62,305 bases of DNA from Nitrososphaerota archaeon (GCA_029785615.1 JAFLZH010000006.1:1-62305); one strand, 5' to 3'. Counted from the first letter of the stretch, positions 39,544-49,601 are shown. Notes: generated by a model from the letters alone, not told the origin. Translations and numbers: made by a program.

Positions 39544-41592
39544 CTAGGAGCCCAGCCTCCGGATGAACCCTGGTTTAGACTCGTAGACCATCCCCTCCCT
39601 GAACATGGTCCTGATCATCTTCTCAGCGTCTTCGTCGGTGAACTTCGCCTTCACGAGCTCCTCCTTGAACAGCTTCCGCTCCACGGGCTTCTTCTCAGGG
39701 CCCTCAAGGCTCTTCAGCACCTCCAGGGCCGACCTCAGGTTCTTGGTCTCCCCCGCGGGCTTGCCCAGCTGAATCCCAAAGTCCGTCTTCTTCGTAGCCG
39801 CGTCGGTGAGTATGTCCTCAACCATCCTGTTCATCAGGGCGATGGCCGAGAGCGCGTCTTCCTCGGTCACCTCGTCCCTGAGAAGCACCCTAGCCCTGGC
39901 CGTTGAGATCCTGATCAACGCCTCCAGCGTCCTAAGGGTGGGGGGGATCGAGTCCTCCGCTCCGCTCGACTTCCTCAGCTCGAGGTAGAACTCCCTGATC
40001 CGGTCCATGGCAGCCTTCGTCAGCGTCGGGGAGATCTTCTTGGCGAAGGTGAGGTACTTCTTGAGGAGGCTGAATTCGATGGGCGGGGGCGTGCTGTATG
40101 ACCGTCGCGCGTGAACGGACAGTATGTGGCTAGCCAGCCTCTCGTCGTCCGCCGGCGATGGCTGGTCCCTGAATACGAATATGATGTCGAACCTAGTCAG
40201 CAGCGGTATAGGGAGGGTCCCGATGTTCTCGATGAGGTTCTGAAACGGGTTGTACCGCCCGAGCACCGGGTTGCAGGCCGCCAGGATGGCGGTCCTCGCG
40301 TTGAGCGTGGCGTATATCCCGCCCTTCGCGATGGTGACCGTCTGCTGCTCCATCATCTCGTGGAGGGCCGTCCTGTCATCTGGCTTCATCTTCTCGAACT
40401 CGTCTATGGCCGCTATGCCGAGGTCTGCCAGGACGACGACGCCGGCTTCGAGCATGAGAACGTTCTTCTCCCGTATCACGGCCGCCGAGAGGCCGGCAGC
40501 GGTGGTGCCTCTCCCAGACGCATAGAGCCCGCGAGGCGCTACCTGCGACGCGAACTTTAGCAGCTCAGACTTCCCCGTACCGGGGTCGCCGACGAAAAGG
40601 GCGTTGATGTCCCCCCTCAGCTTCGTCCCGTCGGGGAGGAGGGTGGCGCTCCCTCCGGCGAGCAGGAGCAGTATCGCCTCCTTCTCCTGCTGGTGCCCCA
40701 GGATGACCGGGGCGATGGAGTTGATGAGCCTCTCGTAGGCGTCGGGGACGCTTGCAATCTTCCTGATCAACTCCTCGTCCTCCTTCGAAACGACCACCTG
40801 GTCTGGCTCCTTCCCCTTCACTTCGACCTGGTTGCAGTCGACCTGAGACCTGAACAGCCTCGTCCTCACCTGGCCGAGGGTGTAGTCGGGGACCGCCCTA
40901 ACCACCCCGGTGAGCACCACCCTGTCGCCGGGCCGCGCCATGTTCACGATGTCCCCTTCCACGTTGACGTCGAAGAACTGAGGGAGCTGGCCGGGCGGGA
41001 GCTCCTCCGGGAGCTCCTGGACCCTCAGAACCTGGAAATCGACGAACCTGCAGCGCTTCTTGTCGAGCTCGAAGCTCTTCGCCTCTCCGCAAAGCTCGCA
41101 CTTCGGGGGGCGCTTGAGGATCAGGTCGTCCTGCCCCTGGTAGGTGAGGTGGCCGCTAGGGCAGACCCATGCCGCCTCCGTCATCATCGGCCTCAGCTCT
41201 GACGTCCTCACGACCATCCCAGAGATTGCGAGCATGTGATCTATGTATGACGTATCCACCCTCCTTAGGGGGACCAGGTCAGGGAGCCCTCGCAGCCTGA
41301 CCGTCAGCTCCCGCTTGACCCTGTCGGCGTAGAGAGCGTTCTCGCTCCTCATCGTCTCGAAGGCGGCGATCTTGAAGGACGCAAGAGACGAATCAGGCTC
41401 GAGAAGCAACCTGTTCGCCAGGTCGTTGTTGTACCGCAGGAGGTCGCCGAAGTCGACGACCAGGGACTTCCCCTCGGTCGCTATGAGCTGCGAAATCTTG
41501 CCCCTGTAGACCGCGTTCCCACTCCTGTCCAACACGGACTTCAGGAAGTCCTCGAACTGTTCGGAGAGCTTTCCACTGGCCAGGGTCGCCAT
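39544..41592 (-). CDS. mcm: MCM replicative helicase
   Basis: A 682-residue helicase. The zinc region is WVCPSGH...CELCGE, Walker A GDPGTGKS, Walker B DEFEKM and the arginine finger LLTRFDII. The C-terminal winged helix is present. The start is ATG 41592 directly after the stop of gins, so both are cotranscribed and coupled. With Orc1/Cdc6, RFC and GINS it forms most of the replisome core seen in this window. Confidence 0.97.
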   Translation of the reverse strand: MATLASGKLSEQFEDFLKSVLDRSGNAVYRGKISQLIATEGKSLVVDFGDLLRYNNDLANRLLLEPDSSLASFKIAAFETMRSENALYADRVKRELTVRLRGLPDLVPLRRVDTSYIDHMLAISGMVVRTSELRPMMTEAAWVCPSGHLTYQGQDDLILKRPPKCELCGEAKSFELDKKRCRFVDFQVLRVQELPEELPPGQLPQFFDVNVEGDIVNMARPGDRVVLTGVVRAVPDYTLGQVRTRLFRSQVDCNQVEVKGKEPDQVVVSKEDEELIRKIASVPDAYERLINSIAPVILGHQQEKEAILLLLAGGSATLLPDGTKLRGDINALFVGDPGTGKSELLKFASQVAPRGLYASGRGTTAAGLSAAVIREKNVLMLEAGVVVLADLGIAAIDEFEKMKPDDRTALHEMMEQQTVTIAKGGIYATLNARTAILAACNPVLGRYNPFQNLIENIGTLPIPLLTRFDIIFVFRDQPSPADDERLASHILSVHARRSYSTPPPIEFSLLKKYLTFAKKISPTLTKAAMDRIREFYLELRKSSGAEDSIPPTLRTLEALIRISTARARVLLRDEVTEEDALSAIALMNRMVEDILTDAATKKTDFGIQLGKPAGETKNLRSALEVLKSLEGPEKKPVERKLFKEELVKAKFTDEDAEKMIRTMFREGMVYESKPGFIRRLGS

Positions 41593-42156
41593 CTAGTTCG
41601 GCCCTCCGAGCAGGCCGGACTTCCACTCCTTCGACAGAGACTGGGATATGGCAAAGAACTCCTTCTCCTCAGGGGTCAGCTTGTCCGCGAGCGTGGAGGC
41701 GGGGGTGGACGAACTCGACAGGGAGAGGAGCTTGCTCAGCCTAATACCGATCAGGTCGTAGCAGACCACCCGCAGGCGCTCGAAGTCTTCTCTCCTCGCC
41801 TTCCCCTCGGCAACCGCGGCGTTGAGGGCGCCAAGGCGCCTCCTCATCTTGAGGTAGAAGTCCTGGGCGAGCCCTGAAAGCTGAAGCGGGCCCATCATCT
41901 TCTCCTTGCTGAGCGCGCCGAAGACCTCGTTCTCGAAGGGCGCCTCTGAGGGTTCTGCCATCCCCTGGGCGGCGAGCTCGTCCGCCACCCACCGGGGGAG
42001 CTCGACGGCGTCGCCCTCGGACAGCTTCTCGATATGGAAGTCCCCCACGTCAAGGCTCTCGATGGACGACCGCATCTTCGCCCTCACGGTCCGGAGGAGG
42101 TACTCTCTCTCCCTGCGCTCGAGCATCTGCCTTAGGGCGATTTGCTCTCCGGACAA
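41593..42156 (-). CDS. gins: GINS complex subunit
   Basis: GINS activates MCM within the CMG-like complex. The protein has a helical N-terminal half and a C-terminal helical bundle (QDFYLKMRRRLGALNAAVAEG). The frame is open from GTG 42177, but the box A on the complement near 42184-42192 would place transcription start close to TTG 42156, so the leaderless start is preferred and loses seven residues. The gene abuts mcm with no gap. Confidence 0.85.
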   Translation of the reverse strand: MSGEQIALRQMLERREREYLLRTVRAKMRSSIESLDVGDFHIEKLSEGDAVELPRWVADELAAQGMAEPSEAPFENEVFGALSKEKMMGPLQLSGLAQDFYLKMRRRLGALNAAVAEGKARREDFERLRVVCYDLIGIRLSKLLSLSSSSTPASTLADKLTPEEKEFFAISQSLSKEWKSGLLGGPN

Positions 42157-42434
42157 ACCGGGCGCCAAGGGCCCCACCTCGATAATAAATGTTGGGCGAT
42201 TCTAGAAGGCTCCGCCGGACCTTGAGCGAGCGCCCGAGACCCTCCCGCCCGCGCCTCCCCCCGGGGGGCACGAAGCCCTTTGGCCCGACAGCGATCCCCA
42301 AAACCCTGCGGCGGCGAAGGATTCCAGGGACTGGCCAACTTTTTCTTGAACGGATAAATAAGAACCGGATGCCAGTCTTCTCAGAGTTGGACCGAAGGAC
42401 TGCGAAGGGGGGAGCGTAGACGCCCCTGGCGGAC

Positions 42435-43388
42435 ATGATGTGGGTGGAGAAGTACAGGCCGTACACCATGGCTGAGATGGTCGACCAGGAGTCGGTAAAG
42501 CACAGGCTGGAGGCGCTCCTCCAAAAGAAGGAGCAGCTCCCGCACCTCCTCTTCGCCGGCCCGCCCGGCTCAGGGAAGACCACCACCGCCATGATATTAG
42601 CCAGACAGGTGCTCGGTGAGCCCTGGCGCGACTACACCCTTTCGCTCAACGCCAGCGACGAGCGCGGGATAGACGTGGTCCGGGAGAGGGTCAAGACCTT
42701 CGCCAGGTTCGCGGACAGGAGGGAGGGGGTCCCGTACAGGCTCGTGATCCTCGACGAAAGCGACGAGATGACCTCCGACGGCCAGACAGCCCTTCGCCGC
42801 ATCATGGAGGAGAACTCGGAGCACACCCGCTTCGTCCTGATCTGCAACTATTCGTCCGGCATAATCGAGCCCCTTCAGAGCCGGTGCGCCATATTCAGGT
42901 TCCAGAGGTACGCCGAGGAACCGGTGGTCGAGCACCTGAAGGTCATAGCGAAGAAGGAGAAGCTGAAGCACTCGGGCGACTCCGTCTTCACCGCGATCTA
43001 CGATGCCACCCAGGGCGACCTGAGGCAGGCGATCAATATGCTGCAGGCTGCGTCAGCCTCCGGAGAGATCACGCTCGACTCGGTGAAGTCAGTCACAGGC
43101 TCCGCGGTGAAGGGGCGCGTGGCGGGCATCATGAAGGCCGCCCTGGACGGGGACTTCGAGGCCGCACGGACGAAGATGATCGAGCTTACCAGGGTCTACG
43201 GCATCCCGGAGAGGGACTTCCTGAAGTTCGCCAACGAGTCTCTCGGGGAGATCAAAGTCCCCGACCTGGGCAAGGTCATATCAATCCTCGCCGAGTACGA
43301 CTTCCGCCTCGTGCAGGGGTCGCAGCCAGAGCTCCAGCTCACGGCCATGCTCGCCCAGCTCTCCTCGCTGAAGGAGAAGGCCGCCTAG
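42435..43388 (+). CDS. rfcS: Replication factor C small subunit
   Basis: A 317-residue clamp-loader subunit: MWVEKYRPYTMAEMV at the N-terminus, Walker A GPPGSGKTTTA, Walker B DESDEMTSDGQTALRR and the SRC-like motif LQSRCAIF. It should form the pentamer with RfcL (26626). ATG 42435 or ATG 42438 could be used. A GATAAATAAG box lies near 42352-42361 about 80 bases upstream, leaving a short leader. HisRS starts one base after the stop, so they are probably cotranscribed. Confidence 0.96.
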   Translation: MMWVEKYRPYTMAEMVDQESVKHRLEALLQKKEQLPHLLFAGPPGSGKTTTAMILARQVLGEPWRDYTLSLNASDERGIDVVRERVKTFARFADRREGVPYRLVILDESDEMTSDGQTALRRIMEENSEHTRFVLICNYSSGIIEPLQSRCAIFRFQRYAEEPVVEHLKVIAKKEKLKHSGDSVFTAIYDATQGDLRQAINMLQAASASGEITLDSVKSVTGSAVKGRVAGIMKAALDGDFEAARTKMIELTRVYGIPERDFLKFANESLGEIKVPDLGKVISILAEYDFRLVQGSQPELQLTAMLAQLSSLKEKAA

Positions 43389-43389
43389 G

Positions 43390-44661
43390 TTGGACCTCTC
43401 GCTCCCCAGGGGGGTGGACGACATTGAGCCGGACAGGTACGCCCTCCACTCGAGGGTGAGGGCGGCCTTCGAAGAGGTGTCCAAGCTCTACAATTTCCAG
43501 CTCATGGAACCCGCTTCGCTGGAGCACCTCGGCATCCTCAGGGCCAAGAGCGGCGAAGCGGTCGACAAAGAGATCTACGCCTTCAAGGACAAGGGCGGCA
43601 GGGACGTCGGGCTCCGTTTCGACATGACCGTGGGGATCGCCCGCTACGTCTGCTCCCGCAAGGGCCTCCGGCTCCCGGTGAAGCTCGCCGCAGCCGGTGG
43701 GATCTGGCGCTACGACGAGCCGCAGTACGGCAGGTACAGGTGGTCCCACCAGTGGGACCTGGAGATATTCGGGCCGCCCTCAGTCGAAGCCGACGCCGAG
43801 GTGTTGGACGCCTCCTCGGCCATGCTCGGCCGGCTTGGGCTGTCAGACGTCACGATAAAGGTCGGGGACCGGCGCGTGGTGGAGAGCTTCATCCGAAGGC
43901 GGATCGGAATCACCGACGACGCCCGCCTGGTCGACTTCATGCGCGCCCTCGACAAGGTGGAGAAGAAGACCGCCGAGGAGCTGACAGGCGAGTACGTGGC
44001 GAAAGGATTCAGCGCCGGGGAGGTGCGGGAGCTGTTAGACTTCGGCCGCCTGCGGGGGAAGCCCGACGAAGTCCTGTCGAAGGTCATGGAGTCGGGGGAG
44101 GACGCGGCCAAGGACCTCAGGGCCCTGGCCGACATGCTCGACTCCAGAGGGGTTAGGAACGTGGAGTACAACATGAGCATAGTAAGGGGGATCGACTACT
44201 ACACCGGGGTCGTCTTCGAAGCCACGGACAACAGGAACCCGCGCCTCGGGTCCCTGTTCGGGGGTGGGAGGTACGACGCCCTGCCTCGCATGTTCGGCCG
44301 GCCCGACCTCTCGGCCACCGGCGCGGCGGGGGGGATAGAGCGGATGGCTCTGTCTATCGCCGCCCAGGGCAGGGCCCCGGGGCTGCTCGCCTACGTGGCG
44401 GTCGCGGGGGGGAGCCTCGGGGCCCAGGCGTCGAGGGCCAGGAGGGCGCTGATGGAAGCGGGCATCCCATGCGAAACCTCCCTGCAGGGGCGGCCGCTGT
44501 CGAAGCAGCTTGAGGACGCCAGCCGGATGGGGGCAACCTGGGCGGTGATCATAGGCGAGAGGGAGGCCAAGGCCGGCTCCGTAACCCTGAGGGACATGAG
44601 GGGCCACAGCGAAGAGACCATGCCCCTGGAAGACGCGGTGAAGCGCATCTCCCGCGCCTGA
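43390..44661 (+). CDS. hisS: Histidyl-tRNA synthetase
   Basis: Class II synthetase of 423 residues. HisRS signatures are clear: LRFDMTVGIARYV (motif 2 region), RGIDYYTGVVFE and GIERMALSI (motif 3). The anticodon-binding domain is at the C-terminus. TTG 43390 follows the RfcS stop by one base. No N-terminal extension is present. It is a housekeeping gene and is probably expressed with rfcS. Confidence 0.96.
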   Translation: MDLSLPRGVDDIEPDRYALHSRVRAAFEEVSKLYNFQLMEPASLEHLGILRAKSGEAVDKEIYAFKDKGGRDVGLRFDMTVGIARYVCSRKGLRLPVKLAAAGGIWRYDEPQYGRYRWSHQWDLEIFGPPSVEADAEVLDASSAMLGRLGLSDVTIKVGDRRVVESFIRRRIGITDDARLVDFMRALDKVEKKTAEELTGEYVAKGFSAGEVRELLDFGRLRGKPDEVLSKVMESGEDAAKDLRALADMLDSRGVRNVEYNMSIVRGIDYYTGVVFEATDNRNPRLGSLFGGGRYDALPRMFGRPDLSATGAAGGIERMALSIAAQGRAPGLLAYVAVAGGSLGAQASRARRALMEAGIPCETSLQGRPLSKQLEDASRMGATWAVIIGEREAKAGSVTLRDMRGHSEETMPLEDAVKRISRA

Positions 44662-44711
44662 AGTCGGGGGAGTAATCTTTAATCCATGGGCCCCCGCTCG
44701 CCCGGTGAGGC

Positions 44712-44942
44712 ATGGAGCGAGCGATAGTCCTGGTGAACCTCAGCCCCGGCTCAGAGGAGGAGAGCGTCGCCTCGCTGAGGGGGACTCCGGGGATAAAGTC
44801 GGTCTACCAGCTCTACGGCCTCTACGACCTGCTGATAATGGTGGAGGGGGCGGACGATCAGGCAGTGAAGTCCATCATAGCTGAGAACCTCAGGTCCAAG
44901 CCCGGGGTCGTCTCCACGATAACGATGAAGATCCTCCTGTAG
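44712..44942 (+). CDS. Stand-alone Lrp/AsnC ligand-binding (RAM) domain protein
   Basis: A 76-residue protein with only the RAM fold and no HTH: VLVNLSPGSEEE, GIKSVYQLYGLYDLLIMVEG and the C-terminal strand. Such proteins can form dimers with full-length Lrp regulators or sense amino acids directly. ATG 44712 lies about 32 bases after CTTTAATC. The next genes break down threonine, so amino acid sensing is a reasonable guess, but there is no direct evidence. Confidence 0.85.
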   Translation: MERAIVLVNLSPGSEEESVASLRGTPGIKSVYQLYGLYDLLIMVEGADDQAVKSIIAENLRSKPGVVSTITMKILL

Positions 44943-44983
44943 CCCGCTAAGCCTTAAACGGGTTGCGCCGGCGCCGTCTTGAG

Positions 44984-45952
44984 TTGGCCCACAGAGTCCT
45001 CGTCACCGGCTCGGCCGGTCAGATTGGCGCGGAGCTCGTCCCGCACCTCAGGGGGCTCTACGGTAGCGACAGCGTGGTCGCGGCGATCCACAGGTCCCCG
45101 GGGGGGCAGTCGCTCAGGGACGGCCCATTGGTCACCCTCGACACCGGAGACCAGGCCGCCGTGTCCGCCGCGCTGAAGGAGCACAGGATAGACACCGTAT
45201 ACCACCTCGCAGCCCTCCTGTCCGCGACGGGGGAGAAGGACCCCCAGCTCGCCTGGACGGTGAACATGGACGGGCTGAGGAACGTCCTGGAGGCCTCCAG
45301 GACGAACGGCGTCTCCCGGGTGTTCTGGCCAAGCTCCATCGGAGCCTTCGGACCGGACGCGCCGCGGACAGACGCCCCCCAGAACGTGCCCCTGAATCCA
45401 ACCACGATGTACGGCGTGACTAAGGTCGCCGGAGAGCTCCTCTGCAATTACTACCACGGGAAGTACGGGCTCGACGTCAGGTGCCTACGCTACCCTGGCC
45501 TGATCAGCAACGTGACCCCGCCCGGAGGGGGGACCACGGACTACGCCGTGGAGATATTCTACGAGGCCATCAGGACGGGGGCATACACCTGCTTCCTGCG
45601 CGAGGACACGATACTCCCCATGATGTACATGCCCGACGCCCTGAAGGCCACGGTCCAGCTGATGGAGGCGCCCGGGTCAAAGGTGCCCCGTCACCTCGGC
45701 TACAATCTCGCAGCGTTCAGCTTCTCTGCCGGGGAGCTCGCCGCCGCCATATCGAAGCGGGTCCATGGGTTCAAGGTGAGCTACTCTCCTGACTCGCGGC
45801 AGAAGATCGCCGACTCCTGGCCGCAGTCCATAGACGACACCGAAGCCAGGCGCGACTGGGGCTGGAAGCCTGACTACGACCTGGGGGGGATGGTGGCCGA
45901 CATGCTCGCCAAACTGGGGCCGCGGCTAAGGGCTGAGGGGAAAGGCGTTTAA
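44984..45952 (+). CDS. tdh: L-threonine 3-dehydrogenase, epimerase (SDR) type
   Basis: Oxidises threonine to 2-amino-3-ketobutyrate with NAD. The extended SDR fold starts with VLVTGSAGQIG. The YGVTK catalytic pair is near residue 145, and PGLISNV...GGGTTDYAVEIFYEA is diagnostic of the epimerase-like threonine dehydrogenases. TTG 44984 lies about 28 bases from box A CCTTAAAC (44952-44959); TTG 44963 is an alternative. The following Kbl completes the pathway to glycine and acetyl-CoA. Confidence 0.9.
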   Translation: MAHRVLVTGSAGQIGAELVPHLRGLYGSDSVVAAIHRSPGGQSLRDGPLVTLDTGDQAAVSAALKEHRIDTVYHLAALLSATGEKDPQLAWTVNMDGLRNVLEASRTNGVSRVFWPSSIGAFGPDAPRTDAPQNVPLNPTTMYGVTKVAGELLCNYYHGKYGLDVRCLRYPGLISNVTPPGGGTTDYAVEIFYEAIRTGAYTCFLREDTILPMMYMPDALKATVQLMEAPGSKVPRHLGYNLAAFSFSAGELAAAISKRVHGFKVSYSPDSRQKIADSWPQSIDDTEARRDWGWKPDYDLGGMVADMLAKLGPRLRAEGKGV

Positions 45953-45979
45953 CCACACAGAGGGGCGCGTCGAGAAGCG

Positions 45980-47191
45980 TTGAGAGACCCTACAACCTTT
46001 CTCAGGCAGGAATATGACGACCTGGTCCGCCAGGAGCTCGACTGGAAGCTGCGCGTCCTCGGAGGGCCCAGCACCCCGTGGTGCGTGGTCGACGGGAAGA
46101 AGGTGCTGATGTTCTGTTCTAACAACTACCTCGGACTAAGCAACCACCCGAGGCTGAAGGATGCTGCCATCGAGGCCGTCCGGACGCACGGCGCGGGTTC
46201 GGGGTCGGTCCGCCCCATAGCTGGGAACATGGACACCCATGTGGAGCTCGAGAGGCGGCTGGCCAAGTTCAAGGACGCCGAGGCGTCCCTGGTGTACCAG
46301 ACGGGGTTCGCCGCCAACTCCGGACTCATACCGCAGCTGGCGGGGAAGGGGGACCTGATCATAAGCGACGAACTGAACCACGGGAGCATCATCGACGGCG
46401 TCAGGCTCTCCGCTGCGGAACGCAAGGTCTACAAGCACGCCGACACTGAAGACCTCGCCCGGGTGCTCGCCGAGGCAGAGAAGTCGACCCCTCCATACAG
46501 GCGCATCCTCATAATCACTGACGGCGTCTTCTCCATGGACGGCGACGTCGCGCCCCTCGACAAGGTAGCGGCCCTCGGCGCCGAGCACGGCGCCATGGTG
46601 TACGTCGACGACGCCCACGGCGAGGGGGTCCTGGGGAAGGGAGGGAGAGGGATAGTGTCCCACTTCGGCCTTTCGCGGGACAAGGTACACGTCGAGATGG
46701 GGACCTTCTCCAAGGCCTTCGGGGTCGTGGGGGGGCACGTCTCAGGGTCCAAGGACCTGGTGAACTTCGCCTACAACAAGTCCCGTACCTGGCTTCTGAG
46801 CGGGTCCCACCCACCGGCGGTGGCGGCCGCATGCCTGGCTGCGGTGGACGTCCTGGAGAGCGAGCCGCAGCACGTCCAGAGGCTCTGGGATAATACCCGG
46901 TACTTCAAGAAGGCCATGAAGGACCTGGGGTTCGACATAGGCAGGAGCGAGACCCCCATAACACCTGTGATGGTGGGTGAGAGCGGCAAGGCCAAGAAGC
47001 TCAGCGCCCGACTCTTCGAGATCGGGGTCTTCGCCCTCCCCATAGTGTACCCGATGGTCGCCCAGGGGAAGGCGAGGATACGGACGATCATGAACGCTGC
47101 CCTCGCCAAGGAGGACCTCGACTTCGCCATAACGGCCTTCGAGACCGCGGGGAAGGAGCTCGGCGTGGTCCAGGCACGGACCGCGGCCTAG
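45980..47191 (+). CDS. kbl: 2-amino-3-ketobutyrate CoA ligase (glycine C-acetyltransferase)
   Basis: PLP-dependent alpha-oxoamine synthase of 403 residues. The lysine is in GTFSKAFG (Lys245). SNNYLGLSNHPRL and DDAHGEG are family motifs. It cleaves the Tdh product with CoA to glycine and acetyl-CoA. TTG 45980 lies about 30 bases after GTTTAACC, so it has its own promoter although it directly follows tdh. Confidence 0.95.
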   Translation: MRDPTTFLRQEYDDLVRQELDWKLRVLGGPSTPWCVVDGKKVLMFCSNNYLGLSNHPRLKDAAIEAVRTHGAGSGSVRPIAGNMDTHVELERRLAKFKDAEASLVYQTGFAANSGLIPQLAGKGDLIISDELNHGSIIDGVRLSAAERKVYKHADTEDLARVLAEAEKSTPPYRRILIITDGVFSMDGDVAPLDKVAALGAEHGAMVYVDDAHGEGVLGKGGRGIVSHFGLSRDKVHVEMGTFSKAFGVVGGHVSGSKDLVNFAYNKSRTWLLSGSHPPAVAAACLAAVDVLESEPQHVQRLWDNTRYFKKAMKDLGFDIGRSETPITPVMVGESGKAKKLSARLFEIGVFALPIVYPMVAQGKARIRTIMNAALAKEDLDFAITAFETAGKELGVVQARTAA

Positions 47192-47239
47192 CCCGCGCAC
47201 AGGTTAAGAGGACGGCCGGGACGGCGGGAACAGACGCCC

Positions 47240-47662
47240 TTGACCTTCCGCTACCTCCCGGACGTAGCCCTCGCCGACATCGCCTTCGAGGCCGAAGCCG
47301 CCTCCCTCGGCGAGCTCTTCGAGGCATGCGCCCGCGCGATCACCGACATCATGGTCGATCCAACGACCCTCCGCCCGACGGTGGGGAGGGACATCGCTCT
47401 GGCGTCCGATGACTCCGACCGGCTCCTCTATGACTTCCTCACCGAGCTTATCATAGCCAAGGACGTCGACTCCCTCCTCTTCAGGGACTACGGCGTCCAG
47501 GTCTCGTCCGACGGCCGGTCGCTCAGGGCGACTGCACGAGGGGAGCCCATCGACAGGGAGCGCCACTCCCTCAGAAACGACGTGAAGGCGGTGACCATGC
47601 ACATGTTTGGAATACGCCACGAGGGTAGCGCGTGGAAGGCGACCGTCGTCCTCGACATCTGA
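47240..47662 (+). CDS. Archease
   Basis: Archease helps RtcB reload with GMP and ligate RNA. The 140-residue protein has acidic metal-binding residues at the fold edges (DVALADIAFEAEAAS; DSDRLLYDFLTELI) and ends with strands (VKAVTMHMFGIRHEG). TTG 47240 is about 30 bases from GGTTAAGAGG. It precedes rtcB by 56 bases, a context also common in other genomes. Confidence 0.92.
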   Translation: MTFRYLPDVALADIAFEAEAASLGELFEACARAITDIMVDPTTLRPTVGRDIALASDDSDRLLYDFLTELIIAKDVDSLLFRDYGVQVSSDGRSLRATARGEPIDRERHSLRNDVKAVTMHMFGIRHEGSAWKATVVLDI

Positions 47663-47718
47663 CCCTCTAAACCCTTAAAGGCTCAGCGCGTGACCAAAAG
47701 AAAAGGCAGGGGCTCTGG

Positions 47719-49176
47719 GTGGCACAGACAAGCTCGTTCAAGCAGCTCTCCGACTATTCATGGGAGATTCCGCGGTCCTACAAGGAGGGGATGATCGTCC
47801 CGGCCAAGATCTACGCCACGCGCAAGCTCCTCGACGGCATGGATGCCGGCGTCATCGAGCAGGTGACCAACGTCGCCTGCCTACCGGGGATAGTGCGGCA
47901 GGCCTACGCCATGGCCGACGCCCACTGGGGATATGGGTTCCCGATAGGGGGGGTGGCGGCGTTCGACGTCGAAAATGGCGTGATTTCACCTGGAGGTATC
48001 GGATTCGACATCAATTGTGGGATGCGCCTGATAAGGACGAACCTTACATTTCCAGAGGTCAAACCAAAGGTAAAGGAGCTGGTAGACCTCATTTTCAAGC
48101 TTGTTCCTGCCGGAGTCGGCGTAAAGGGGTTCCTGAAGGTCAGCGAGCCGCAGTTCGACGAGATCATGAAGTACGGGGTGAAGTGGTGCGCCGAGAATGG
48201 CCAGGCGTGGGAGGACGACCCTTCGCATGTCGAAGAAGGGGGGTACATCAAGGGGGCCGACCCCTCCAAGGTGAGCCGCCAGGCCCGGAGCAGGGGGATA
48301 GACCAGCTGGGGACCCTGGGCTCAGGCAACCACTACCTCGAGATCCAGGTGGTCGACCCGGCCAGGCACTTCGACCCCGACCTCGCCAGGCACTTTGGGA
48401 TCGTCCAAGACGACCAGGTGCTGGTGATGGTCCACTGCGGCAGCCGCGGGTTCGGGCACCAGATAGGGAGCGACTACCTCAGAGTCTTCGACGGAGCGAT
48501 GAAGAAGTACGGCATCCAGGTCAGGGACAGGGAGCTCGCCTGCGCCCCCTTCGCGTCGAAGGAGGGGAAGGACTACTACGGCGCCATGGTCTGCGCGGCC
48601 AACATGGCGTTCACCAACAGGCAGATCATCGTGCAGCGCGTCAGGGAGGCCTTCTCCAAGGTCTTCCACAGGGACGCGGAGGCCATGGACATGCATCTCA
48701 TCTACGACGTGTGCCACAACGTGGCGAAGGTGGAGAGGCACACCTACGATGGCACGACGGCCGACGTCCTGGTGCACAGGAAGGGCGCTACGCGCAGCTT
48801 CGGCCCGGGGCACCGCGACATCCCTGCCCCCTACCGCTCGGTCGGTCAGCCGGTGATAATAGGAGGTTCCATGGAGACCGGGTCGTACCTTCTCCTGGGT
48901 ACCCAGAAGGCAATGGAAGAGACCTTCGGCTCCACCGCCCACGGGTCCGGGAGGACCATGTCCCGGACGGCGGCGAAGCGCGAAGTGCGGGGCGCCGAGC
49001 TGCAGCGGAAGATGATGGACCGGGGGATCTACGTGAAGGCCGCCACCATGGACGGGCTCGCCGAGGAGGCCGGGATGGCCTACAAGGACATCTCCGAGGT
49101 CGTGGAGACCATGGACAGGGCCGGCATCTCGAAGAAGGTCGTCGCTCTCCGGCCGGTGGGCAACATCAAAGGGTGA
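47719..49176 (+). CDS. rtcB: RtcB RNA ligase
   Basis: RtcB joins 2',3'-cyclic phosphate or 3'-phosphate ends to 5'-hydroxyl ends and finishes tRNA splicing. The 485 residues carry DINCGMR, GSGNHYLE, HCGSRGFGH and CHNVAKVERH metal-binding motifs. His408 in STAHGSGR is the guanylylation site. GTG 47719 lies close after AGGGGCTCTGG. It acts downstream of the EndA-like gene at 28654. No intein interrupts this copy. Confidence 0.97.
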   Translation: MAQTSSFKQLSDYSWEIPRSYKEGMIVPAKIYATRKLLDGMDAGVIEQVTNVACLPGIVRQAYAMADAHWGYGFPIGGVAAFDVENGVISPGGIGFDINCGMRLIRTNLTFPEVKPKVKELVDLIFKLVPAGVGVKGFLKVSEPQFDEIMKYGVKWCAENGQAWEDDPSHVEEGGYIKGADPSKVSRQARSRGIDQLGTLGSGNHYLEIQVVDPARHFDPDLARHFGIVQDDQVLVMVHCGSRGFGHQIGSDYLRVFDGAMKKYGIQVRDRELACAPFASKEGKDYYGAMVCAANMAFTNRQIIVQRVREAFSKVFHRDAEAMDMHLIYDVCHNVAKVERHTYDGTTADVLVHRKGATRSFGPGHRDIPAPYRSVGQPVIIGGSMETGSYLLLGTQKAMEETFGSTAHGSGRTMSRTAAKREVRGAELQRKMMDRGIYVKAATMDGLAEEAGMAYKDISEVVETMDRAGISKKVVALRPVGNIKG

Positions 49177-49183
49177 GCACGGC

Positions 49184-49597
49184 TTGTTCCCGCCCCAACC
49201 ACCCAGCGGCGTCTTCGGTCTGCTGGTCTACCTCGTAGGCCTTGTGGTCCTCTGGGTCGTGGTCTCAATCCCGGTGTACTTCGCCGGGAAGCTGGTCAAG
49301 GGCGAGCGCGCCAGCTTCGGCAACGCCATGGGCGCCACCCTGGGCGGGGTGGTGGTCTACTACGTCGTCTACTTCGTCGTCGCCTTCACCCTGGGCGCGT
49401 TCCTGGGTTCTGCTGCCGGGGTCATGGCCCTGGTCCTCGGCTTCCTGGCGTGGCTTGCTGTCTTTCGGAGCGCCTTCCACACGTCCTGGTTCGGCGCGGT
49501 CGGGATCGTCGTCCTGGCCTGGATCATTCTGCTCGTCTTGGACGTAATCCTGGTGGCCATCTTCGGGGTCAGGTTCCCCGACTTCTTCCCCTTCTGA
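49184..49597 (+). CDS. Unknown multi-spanning membrane protein
   Basis: A 137-residue protein with four strongly hydrophobic segments and aromatic residues near the ends (FPDFFPF). TTG 49184 is the likely start, eight bases after rtcB. No known motif. It could be coexpressed with rtcB, though its membrane location makes a functional link unclear. Confidence 0.65.
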   Translation: MFPPQPPSGVFGLLVYLVGLVVLWVVVSIPVYFAGKLVKGERASFGNAMGATLGGVVVYYVVYFVVAFTLGAFLGSAAGVMALVLGFLAWLAVFRSAFHTSWFGAVGIVVLAWIILLVLDVILVAIFGVRFPDFFPF

Positions 49598-49601
49598 CCG
49601 T

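Noticed and set aside
47760-49238. Long open frame on the plus strand in another phase over rtcB
   Set aside because: It is a GC-rich shadow of rtcB with arginine- and glycine-rich sequence and no family motif.
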